NCBI GenBank assembly: GCA_900542295.1
Contig: UQNJ01000013.1
Location: 1 to 64,000, forward strand
Direction of reading: 5' to 3'
DNA: 64,000 nt
Origin: an uncultured Eubacteriales bacterium
GTDB taxonomy: Bacteria; Bacillota; Clostridia; Peptostreptococcales; Anaerovoracaceae
Of this stretch, positions 25,068-32,554 are shown in pieces. A program made the position numbers and the translations under genes. The notes beneath the pieces are model-generated. The model worked only from the letters and a program-made list of their open reading frames with translations, ran no database searches and had not been told where the DNA came from. Each line of letters begins with the position of its first letter. Position 1 is the first letter of the stretch.

Positions 25068-26294
25068 ATGAAGATTTTGGAAGCTGCTTTAGCTAATAAG
25101 GAACAGATATTAAAAGACAGACATCAACTTCACAGAAGACCTGAAGTAGGTTTTTATTTGCCTGAAACAGCCGGATATGTACAAAAAGGGCTTGCAGAAA
25201 TGGGAATAGAATCTGAAATCTGTGGAGGACCGCTGGATGAAAATTTAAGAAATAATTTTGTTTTTGCAGGATTCCCTGACATGGAAGCGTCTACAGGTGT
25301 AGTTGCTACTATAGGTAAAGGTGAACCCTGTATTTTATTGCGTGCAGATATGGATGCACTCCCGATGCAAGAAACAGAGGGGCTTGTAGATTTTGCCTCT
25401 GAAAAACCGGGGTTTGCACATATGTGCGGACATGATGCACACACAGCAATGCTTCTTGGTGCTGCTGCAATACTAAAAGATATGGAAGACGATTTACCGG
25501 GAACGGTTAAGCTTATGTTTCAAACCGGTGAAGAGTGCGGATGTGGTTCGAGGCTTATGATTGAACACGGACTTATGGAAAATCCTCGTGTAGATGCTGC
25601 CTTTGCGATTCATGTAATGGCTAATCAGGAGAAGGGCACAGTTGGATATACATCGGGTATAACATCTGCTGCCATGGATACTTTTATGATTAAGATAAAA
25701 GGTAAGGGAGGACATACTTCAACTCCGCATCAATGTATAGATCCGCTTATGATATCTAATCAGCTTTATACAACTCTTAATCTTCTGAGTTCAAGGGAGA
25801 TAGATCCAAGAGAAACTGTAGCGCTTTCAGCAGGCAAATGCGGAGGAGGAACAGCTGCCAATGTAATTCCTGATACGGCGGATTTGCAGGTAGCGGCAAG
25901 AACATTCAACAGAGAAGTTACAGAGCATCTTACTTCAAGAATACCTGAAGTGATTGACCATACTGTAAAAATGTGGAGAGGCGATTATGAGATGATAAAT
26001 TTCCATACACCTTCCACTTATAATGATGAAAAGTTGTGCGATGAAATACGGCCATTTCTCGCAGAAGTTGCAGGCTCGGAAAATGTGAACGAAATTCCAT
26101 GTATGGCGGGAACGGAAGATTTTGGATATGTGGGCGAAAAAGTGCCGGCTATGTTTGTTACTTTAGGTGTAGGTGATGAGACTGCTGCCCCGATGCATAA
26201 TCCTAATATGATAATAGATGAAGATGTACTTCCTTACGGAACGGCTCTTTATGCTAATGTTGCATTAAATTGGCTAAAGAAGAATCAGAAGTAG
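25068..26294 (+). CDS. M20-family amidohydrolase/carboxypeptidase
   Basis: A 408-residue metal-dependent hydrolase of the M20/IAA-amino-acid hydrolase group: HRRPEVGF near residue 23, LLRADMDALPMQE near 92, HMCGHDAHTAMLLGAA near 116, FQTGEECGCGS (catalytic Glu pair) near 148, and a final AGTEDFGYVGEKVPAMF. It would release an amino acid or amine from an N-acyl conjugate. The start follows ACGGAGGTAAGTTT. A 12-nt gap leads to the next amidohydrolase. Confidence 0.88.
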   Translation: MKILEAALANKEQILKDRHQLHRRPEVGFYLPETAGYVQKGLAEMGIESEICGGPLDENLRNNFVFAGFPDMEASTGVVATIGKGEPCILLRADMDALPMQETEGLVDFASEKPGFAHMCGHDAHTAMLLGAAAILKDMEDDLPGTVKLMFQTGEECGCGSRLMIEHGLMENPRVDAAFAIHVMANQEKGTVGYTSGITSAAMDTFMIKIKGKGGHTSTPHQCIDPLMISNQLYTTLNLLSSREIDPRETVALSAGKCGGGTAANVIPDTADLQVAARTFNREVTEHLTSRIPEVIDHTVKMWRGDYEMINFHTPSTYNDEKLCDEIRPFLAEVAGSENVNEIPCMAGTEDFGYVGEKVPAMFVTLGVGDETAAPMHNPNMIIDEDVLPYGTALYANVALNWLKKNQK

Positions 26295-26306
26295 GGAGGG
26301 CATAAG

Positions 26307-27905
26307 ATGAATAAATACGAAGTTTTATATAAGAATGGTAAATTTTTTACATCTGATAATGATAATCCATACGCAGAAGCTATGGTTGTAAAGGATGGTA
26401 AAATATCATGGATAGGTATGCTGTCAGATGCTCCGGCTGCTGATAAAACAGTAGATCTTAAAGGCAGGAGAGTACTGCCGGGATTTGTTGACAGTCACAT
26501 GCACGCAATTATGCTTGCGGATTGCTGCCGCCAGATTTCTGCTTTGCCGCCATCGGTAAATTCAATAGAAGAGCTGATAATAAAAATAGGAGAGAAAAGA
26601 CAAAGTCAAAGTAAAGGCGAGTGGATATTCGGCTGGGGATATGATGAGGGCAAGCTAAAAGAGCAGAAAGCTCCTAACCGGTATGATCTTGACAGGGGGT
26701 GTGCCGACTCTCCTGTTGTTATAAAAAGAACATGCGGTCATGTATGCGCAGTAAATAGCAAAGCTCTTGAATTGGCCGGAGTTACAGCGGATACGCCCGA
26801 TCCGGAAGGCGGAAAAATAGGCAGAGATGAAAATGGTGAACCTAACGGTATTCTTTACGAAAATGCAAGAAATGTACTCGATGGTGTGATTCCGGAAAAA
26901 ACACCGGAAGATATGGCAGATGATCTGGTATATCTGAATGACATATTAATATCACAGGGTGTTACTACCGGAGCAGATATGGGTGAGTTTATAAGCTGTG
27001 ACTATCATGATGTATATGATCTTGCGATAGAAAAGGGAACGGAGGTAAAATTTGCGGCCTATTATATGTGGGACAATGTGAAGAACAAAAAAGACTTTAC
27101 AATCTCCGCAAAAGATCAAGATAAAGATTCACGTTTCAGAATAGCCGGAATCAAGCTTATAGGAGACGGAAGCGTATCAGGGCGTACTGCATGGTGCGAC
27201 AGACCATACCTTGGAGAAAAGGAAGAATATGGTATGCCTGTATGCAGTGAAAAGGATATAGAAGATGCTGTTTCATTCTGTAAAGAAAACAGATGTCAGC
27301 TGTCTATACATGCTATGGGGGCTAAAACTATAGACAGGGCTGTTGAGCATACATGGAAGCAAAAACCATGGACAGACGGGAAAGCGCCTTATGTCAGACT
27401 TGAACATGTGGCAATGCCAACGGAAGATGCCGTAAAGAAAGCAGCAAAAACAGGTATCGCCTTTGTTACGCAGCCTATTTTCTTGTATGCAGAGATAGAA
27501 AGTTATTTGACCAATATGGGAATTGAAAGAACCAAGGAAAACTACCCGATAGCAGATTGGATGAGTGAAGGCGTAAGAATGAGCTTCAGTACAGATGCTC
27601 CGGCAACTGCATGGGCGGAACCGTCTAACCCTTTTGTATGCCTTAAAGGGGCGGTAACGAGAAAAGCATGGGAAGGAACTGACTGCGGAGGACGCCACAA
27701 GGTTGATATTGAAACTGCAATCAGACTTTATACTGCTGAATCCGCACCTATGCTTGGATTTGAGAATACAGGAATTCTTAAACCGGGATATGCGGCAGAC
27801 TTTATAGTTCTGGATAGAGATATCCTTGAAGTGCCTTCTGATGAAATAGACAGTATAAAAGTTGATGAAACTTATATAGACGGAAAACAGGTATATTGCA
27901 GATAA
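26307..27905 (+). CDS. YtcJ-type amidohydrolase
   Basis: A 532-residue amidohydrolase-3 enzyme related to the one at 23223-24836. It has LPGFVDSHMHA (metal His pair) near residue 57, KLIGDGSVSGRTAW near 285, LSIHAMGAKT near 330 and SFSTDAPATAW near 425. Second gene of the operon with the M20 hydrolase. The pair may act in sequence on one class of amide substrate (inference). Confidence 0.86.
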   Translation: MNKYEVLYKNGKFFTSDNDNPYAEAMVVKDGKISWIGMLSDAPAADKTVDLKGRRVLPGFVDSHMHAIMLADCCRQISALPPSVNSIEELIIKIGEKRQSQSKGEWIFGWGYDEGKLKEQKAPNRYDLDRGCADSPVVIKRTCGHVCAVNSKALELAGVTADTPDPEGGKIGRDENGEPNGILYENARNVLDGVIPEKTPEDMADDLVYLNDILISQGVTTGADMGEFISCDYHDVYDLAIEKGTEVKFAAYYMWDNVKNKKDFTISAKDQDKDSRFRIAGIKLIGDGSVSGRTAWCDRPYLGEKEEYGMPVCSEKDIEDAVSFCKENRCQLSIHAMGAKTIDRAVEHTWKQKPWTDGKAPYVRLEHVAMPTEDAVKKAAKTGIAFVTQPIFLYAEIESYLTNMGIERTKENYPIADWMSEGVRMSFSTDAPATAWAEPSNPFVCLKGAVTRKAWEGTDCGGRHKVDIETAIRLYTAESAPMLGFENTGILKPGYAADFIVLDRDILEVPSDEIDSIKVDETYIDGKQVYCR

Positions 27906-27910
27906 AACCA

Positions 27911-27964
27911 AAAACCGCTGCTTTTGGCTTCGCTTCAGAGTGAAGCTTACCGGCAGCGGTTTTA
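27911..27964. terminator. Bidirectional terminator between converging genes
   Basis: AAAACCGCTGC and GCAGCGGTTTT form a perfect 11-bp stem; the loop can itself fold (CTTC..GAAG). T-runs lie on both sides. Confidence 0.8.
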
Positions 27965-27970
27965 TATTTA

Positions 27971-29380
27971 TCAGTCTTCTATGACAAACGAATTTCTTAC
28001 AACGGAAATTTTGTATTTATTTATTTTCTGGTTGAGGCTCTGACGGCTTATTCCTAAATATGAAGCGGCTTGAGAAAGATTTTTATGAGATTTTATTGCA
28101 TTTGTAATCAGGGTTTTTTCGTAGGCCTCTATATTGTTTTTAAGACTTCCGAGCCACTGTATATCCTTTATGTCGGCTTGGTTTTCTGCGACCAGTTTTT
28201 TGACCTCCATACCTGACAGCATATATGACGGCAGATCACCAAGCCCTATGACTGTCGAATCGCAAAGGTTGAACGCACCCTCGATGACATTTTTGAGCTC
28301 ACGAACATTTCCCGGCCAGGAGTAGTTCTGAAATACGGTCATGACATCCTGTGAAACTCCGATTATGTTTTTTCCCATTGCTACTTTGTATTTATCAATA
28401 AAGAATTTAGTCAGCAGATCTATATCATCTGCTCTATCTTTCAGCAGCGGAATTGTAAGCGTTACGCTTCCCAGCCGATAAAAAAGGTCTGCTCTGAGAG
28501 TTCCGTTTTCTATACATTCAAGAGGAGGCCTGTTTATTGCGGCTATTATTCGAACATCGACATTTATTGATTCGGCAGAGCCTATTCGGGTAACTTTTTT
28601 CTCCTCTAAAACTCTGAGCAGTTTTGCTTGAAGCCCGATGTCCATAGAATTTATTTCATCTAAAAATACTGTTCCGCCGTCAGCCATTTCAAATATACCG
28701 GCATGGTTTTCGGCTCCGGTATAGCTGCCCTTTACTGCTCCGAAAAAAATGTTTTCCAGTAGTGTTGCCGGTATTGCAGCACAGTTTTGTGTTATAAAGG
28801 GTTTACTTTTGCGGCTGCTTCCCGAATGCACCGACTGGGCGACCATTTCCTTACCGGTGCCCGTATCGCCGTAGATCAGCAGAGAAGAGGAAGTTTGTGC
28901 CACCTTATGTATCTGCTGGCGAAGTACTTGAATTGATTCACTTCTTCCGATAATATCCGCAGTAGAAAAAAGGTTTTTTACAAAATGATCTTCACCGGTG
29001 GATATGTCGAGCATAGATAAAGTCTGTTTGCGTGACAGAGAGTGGGTTATGCATACTGCTCCGATAATAAGACCGTTCTCCTTTATAGGAAAGGTGTCAT
29101 CTACCATTTTGAAGCTTTGACCCTCTGAGGTAGTAAGTGTATCCTGGTTATTTAAAGTAACCTCACCGGTTTTTAGAGCTTTCATTATGGTGCTGTTATG
29201 AGGGCTCATGCTTGGATATACCTGAAAGAGATTTTTGCCAATCATATCTTTTTCCGGAAGAGGCATAAGATTAGGCCAGTATTTATGTATGTAAATTATA
29301 TTGGCATTTTTGTCTGTAACTATGATACCATCCACATAGTTTTCTATATTTGTTATAATGTCAAGGTAGTTTTCCAACAT
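27971..29380 (-). CDS. Sigma-54-dependent transcriptional activator (PAS-AAA+-Fis)
   Basis: A 469-residue activator. A PAS-like sensor covers about residues 1-110, the sigma-54 AAA+ domain about 145-375, with Walker A IYGDTGTGKEM near 167, GSYTGAENHAG (variant of the GAFTGA loop that touches sigma-54) near 217 and Walker B GGTVFLDEIN near 235. A Fis-type helix-turn-helix (LSQAASYLGISRQSLNQKINK) ends the protein. The layout is RocR-like. It most likely activates the -24/-12 promoter upstream of the YfcC carrier; the signal it senses is unknown. Confidence 0.9.
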   Translation of the reverse strand: MLENYLDIITNIENYVDGIIVTDKNANIIYIHKYWPNLMPLPEKDMIGKNLFQVYPSMSPHNSTIMKALKTGEVTLNNQDTLTTSEGQSFKMVDDTFPIKENGLIIGAVCITHSLSRKQTLSMLDISTGEDHFVKNLFSTADIIGRSESIQVLRQQIHKVAQTSSSLLIYGDTGTGKEMVAQSVHSGSSRKSKPFITQNCAAIPATLLENIFFGAVKGSYTGAENHAGIFEMADGGTVFLDEINSMDIGLQAKLLRVLEEKKVTRIGSAESINVDVRIIAAINRPPLECIENGTLRADLFYRLGSVTLTIPLLKDRADDIDLLTKFFIDKYKVAMGKNIIGVSQDVMTVFQNYSWPGNVRELKNVIEGAFNLCDSTVIGLGDLPSYMLSGMEVKKLVAENQADIKDIQWLGSLKNNIEAYEKTLITNAIKSHKNLSQAASYLGISRQSLNQKINKYKISVVRNSFVIED

Positions 29381-29494
29381 ATGCGGCAGCCTCCATTCTT
29401 CATTTTCATGATAATAATATCATGAAAAGCAGAAAAAATACAGAAGTTTGTGTATTCTGACATATTTTGCAAAAGGGTGGGGTTGTACTGCTTG

Positions 29495-30046
29495 TCAGTT
29501 TGGCATAGGCACTTTTGAAATATACTTTACAAGTATTGCCGTGGAAATTATTTTGACTGCATCACCTGGAAGGAATGGCAGAACGCAGGCCGTAACTGCA
29601 GCATAAAAAGGCGTACCGGTACTGATTATGAACCATAAAAGTCCACAGGTGTAACATGTAAAAAGACCTGAAATCATAAGAAGAAAGCGAGAAGAAGAAT
29701 TTCTCGTTCTCATAGGTAGACCACATATAAGAGCACATAGAATATACCCTATTATGAAGCCTCCTGTGGGTCCTGCCAGAACACCGGCACCGGAGGTGAA
29801 TCCGGCGAACACGGGAATTCCCAATATTCCCAGCAGTACATATACAATCTGGCTCAAAGCTCCGTATTTGGAGCCGAGAATCAAGCCGGCCATATAAGGA
29901 CCTATGAGCGCTAAATTTATAGGAACAGGAGTAAAGGGAAGATTTATGTTTATCCATGAGCATATTGCTGTAAGTGCAGCAAATAATCCGGACAACATTA
30001 AAAGTGCAGTATCTGAAGTTCTGTTAGTATTTTCAGGGCGTTTCAT
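29495..30046 (-). CDS. bioY: Biotin transporter substrate-binding membrane protein
   Basis: A 183-residue integral membrane protein with about five to six helices, the S component of an energy-coupling-factor biotin importer. The INLPFTPVPINLALIGPYMAGLILGSKYG region and GVLAGPTGGFIIGY are the BioY signatures. It follows birA with a 1-nt gap, so both are one operon under the candidate BirA operator. No ECF ATPase genes are in the window; the shared module would be elsewhere. Confidence 0.93.
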   Translation of the reverse strand: MKRPENTNRTSDTALLMLSGLFAALTAICSWININLPFTPVPINLALIGPYMAGLILGSKYGALSQIVYVLLGILGIPVFAGFTSGAGVLAGPTGGFIIGYILCALICGLPMRTRNSSSRFLLMISGLFTCYTCGLLWFIISTGTPFYAAVTACVLPFLPGDAVKIISTAILVKYISKVPMPN

Positions 30047-30047
30047 T

Positions 30048-31046
30048 TTATAACCAATCCTTTCTTATTGTAACTTCTCCGCTTGTTATGGTATCCATTT
30101 CCCTTGCGTGTATGCCATCGGTGTATTCTATAACAAGACCGCCGTTATCATCTATGTCTACGGCCTTTGCTCTTATTCCGTGACCTCCGTTTTCCGGCAA
30201 TGCACTGTAAGAAGTGCCGTATACAAGAATAGGTTTGCCGAGTATTAAGGAGCGTGACTTGTATTCTCGAAGCAGCATGCGTTTGTCGGAACTGTTTACT
30301 GTATCGAAAAATTGTTTTATTATTGCAGAAGCAAGTCGGTTTCTTGTAAATTCTTTATGCGGATTTTGTATGTATCCTGCTCGTTCTCGGATTTCTTCCG
30401 GAAAAGTCTGTTCAAAGCAGTTGACTCCTATACCTACTATAATACGGCTTATGCTGCCGGTTTCAAAATTTGTTTCGGCTTCTGTAAGTATTCCGCAAAC
30501 TTTACGATTATTCAAGTAAATATCATTCACCCATTTTATTTTGGGGCCAAGTCCTGTAACCTCTTCAAATGCTTTGCATACGGAAAGTGCGGCAAGTGAG
30601 GACACAAGCATCGATTTATCCAGGCTGAATTTTGGCTCAAAGACAATAGACATGTAAAGCCCCTTTGCCTGAGGCGAATAAAATGAGCGGCCGAGACGAC
30701 CTCTTCCTGCTGTTTGAGTATCCGCAATTATTATATTAGGTACTGACAGGTCAGATAGAGTTTTTGCGTAATTGTTGGTTGAATCCACCTCGTTGAGAAC
30801 GATAACTCTGCATGGAACTTTACATTCGTCTTTTATGTAAGAGGATGAAAGAATATCGTTTTTTTTCACAAGCCTGTAGCCCACACCTGATTTTGATTCT
30901 ATTTCAAAACCTTGATCCTGCAAGCTTTTTACCGCCTTCCATACGGCATTTCTTGAAAGCCCGAGCTGCGTGGCAAGTTCTTGTCCCGATAAATATTTTT
31001 CCTGTGTTGTATTAAGTATATTAAAAAGGTCTGATTTTGTAGACAT
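30048..31046 (-). CDS. birA: Bifunctional biotin-protein ligase / biotin operon repressor
   Basis: A 332-residue BirA: N-terminal helix-turn-helix (LSGQELATQLGLSRNAVWKAVKSL, residues about 20-45), biotin-ligase core with TQTAGRGRLGRSF near 112 and KWVNDIYLNNRKVCGILTEAE near 175, and a C-terminal SH3-like domain. It biotinylates carboxylases and, as the biotinyl-AMP form, represses biotin genes. Ribosome site AAAGGAGAATGTC. Confidence 0.94.
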   Translation of the reverse strand: MSTKSDLFNILNTTQEKYLSGQELATQLGLSRNAVWKAVKSLQDQGFEIESKSGVGYRLVKKNDILSSSYIKDECKVPCRVIVLNEVDSTNNYAKTLSDLSVPNIIIADTQTAGRGRLGRSFYSPQAKGLYMSIVFEPKFSLDKSMLVSSLAALSVCKAFEEVTGLGPKIKWVNDIYLNNRKVCGILTEAETNFETGSISRIIVGIGVNCFEQTFPEEIRERAGYIQNPHKEFTRNRLASAIIKQFFDTVNSSDKRMLLREYKSRSLILGKPILVYGTSYSALPENGGHGIRAKAVDIDDNGGLVIEYTDGIHAREMDTITSGEVTIRKDWL

Positions 31047-31076
31047 GACATTCTCCTTTTTTGTTTTGATGCCAGA

Positions 31077-31105
31077 ATTATATAATGAAATGTCCGCAAT
31101 GTCAA
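31077..31105 (-). promoter_or_regulatory. Strong promoter of birA-bioY
   Basis: On the minus strand TTGACA (31105-31100) and TATAAT (31082-31077) are both perfect and 17 nt apart. Confidence 0.8.
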
Positions 31106-31130
31106 CTTAAATATAAATATAGGGTGACAA
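31099..31130 (-). promoter_or_regulatory. Candidate BirA operator
   Basis: Minus-strand half-sites TTGTCACC and GTTGACAT, 16 nt apart, each match 6 of 8 positions of the Firmicutes BirA pattern TTGTTAAC-N14..16-GTTAACAA. The site overlaps the -35 box, so binding would block transcription. Confidence 0.5.
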
Positions 31131-31248
31131 ACCCTTGGCGCCGGCGGTCGAATTGAGGAGAAAGATGTCGAAATGGTAAAGCAAATGCAAATTCGCCGTT
31201 AAAATAGGTACCAAAATATGCACAAGACTTTAATGTTTATAAAATTCA

Positions 31249-31257
31249 TGATATAAT
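31249..31257 (+). promoter_or_regulatory. Possible extended -10 for the CNNM/CorC-secA genes
   Basis: TGATATAAT is an extended -10 with a perfect core, 32 nt upstream of the GTG start at 31289. No good -35 is seen. The stretch 31131-31250 otherwise shows nothing recognisable. Confidence 0.4.
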
Positions 31258-31288
31258 TCTTTATATGCATTTAAGCGGAGGATTTTGT

Positions 31289-32542
31289 GTGATATACAGT
31301 ATAGCAGCAATAGTTGTACTGGTAGTGTTTTCGGCATATTTTTCTGCAACGGAAACTGCCTTTACATCTCTTAACAAAATAAGAATAAAGAATATGGCAA
31401 ACGATGGTGACCACAGAGCAAGAAAAGTTATGGAACTGTCAGAAAATTATGATAATCTGCTGTCAACGATTCTGGTAGGAAATAATTTGGTCAACATAAT
31501 GCTTTCATCCATATCGACAGTGCTTTTTATTGGGCTGTACCCAAATTACGGAGCGACCATATCAACTGCTGTGGCAACGGTTGTAGTTCTCATATTCGGA
31601 GAAATTTCGCCGAAGAGTCTTGCAAAAGAAAGCCCTGAAAAGTTTGCGATGTTTTCGGCACCTTTTATACGGGTTCTGATAGTATTGCTGAAACCTATAA
31701 ACTGGCTGTTTTCCATGTGGAAGAAGTTGCTTGCAAAGATATTCAATACGGATTCGGGAAGACCTATAACCGAGGATGAGCTTCTTACAATAGTTGAAGA
31801 GGCTGAGACTGAAGGAGGCATAGATACTGAGCAAAGCGAGCTTATCCAAAATGCTATAGAGTTCAACGAACTTGAAGCTCTTGATGTTCTTACTCCGAGA
31901 GTGGATATCAAGGCTATAGAGATGGATACTCCCGAAGATGAAATAGCAAAGATTTTTATAGATACGGGGTTTTCACGGCTTCCTGTCTATGATGATGACC
32001 TTGACAGCATAATAGGTGTGCTCAATCAGAAAGATTTTCATAATTATATCAAGGGCAGCAGAGCCTCTGTTTCGGAATATGTAAAACCTGTAATATTCGT
32101 TGCCGGAAGTATGAAGATATCTCAGCTGCTGAAAAAATTACAGACCGCAAAAACACATATTGCTATTATTGTGGATGAATATGGAGGCACCTATGGTCTT
32201 GTAACTATGGAAGACATCATAGAAGAGCTTGTCGGGGAGATATATGATGAGCATGATGCGGCGGCTTTGCAGGACATAGTCTGCCAGCAGGATGGAACTT
32301 ACAGAGTTTTGTGCAATACAAACATAGATAAAATGTTCGATTACTTTGATGTCGAAGAGGAAGTGGATGCCACTACAGTAAACGGCTGGGTAGTGCTTCA
32401 GATAGATAAACTGCCGGAAGTCGGAGACAGCTTTGTATACGAGGCTGATTATAAGCGTTTTGAAGTTGTTGTTACAAAAGCAGATGAGAGAAAGTCTCTC
32501 GAAATAAATATGACGGTGGAAGACCTGCCTGAGGAAGATTAG
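31289..32542 (+). CDS. CNNM/CorC-type transporter (hemolysin-C family)
   Basis: About 417 residues: an N-terminal CNNM membrane domain with three to four helices (AYFSATETAFTSLNKIRIKN, FGEISPKSLAKESPEKFAM), two CBS domains (about 205-330, VLTPRVDIKAIEMDT and IVDEYGGTYGLVTMEDIIEELVGEI) and a C-terminal CorC/HlyC domain. The family moves or senses Mg2+/Co2+. I choose the GTG at 31289 because GCGGAGGA lies 6 nt upstream; an ATG at 31265 overlaps that ribosome site. Confidence 0.88.
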   Translation: MIYSIAAIVVLVVFSAYFSATETAFTSLNKIRIKNMANDGDHRARKVMELSENYDNLLSTILVGNNLVNIMLSSISTVLFIGLYPNYGATISTAVATVVVLIFGEISPKSLAKESPEKFAMFSAPFIRVLIVLLKPINWLFSMWKKLLAKIFNTDSGRPITEDELLTIVEEAETEGGIDTEQSELIQNAIEFNELEALDVLTPRVDIKAIEMDTPEDEIAKIFIDTGFSRLPVYDDDLDSIIGVLNQKDFHNYIKGSRASVSEYVKPVIFVAGSMKISQLLKKLQTAKTHIAIIVDEYGGTYGLVTMEDIIEELVGEIYDEHDAAALQDIVCQQDGTYRVLCNTNIDKMFDYFDVEEEVDATTVNGWVVLQIDKLPEVGDSFVYEADYKRFEVVVTKADERKSLEINMTVEDLPEED

Positions 32543-32554
32543 AAAGGGGAAATA

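Noticed and set aside
27273..27911. Long minus-strand ORF of 212 codons opposite the amidohydrolase
   Set aside because: It lies wholly antisense to a clear amidohydrolase, has no recognisable domain and no ribosome site of note; a shadow frame.
31131..31250. GC-rich patch with CGGCG..CGAATT / AATTCGCCG inverted segments as an insertion remnant
   Set aside because: The arms are short and far apart, with no target duplication or transposase fragment; probably chance.
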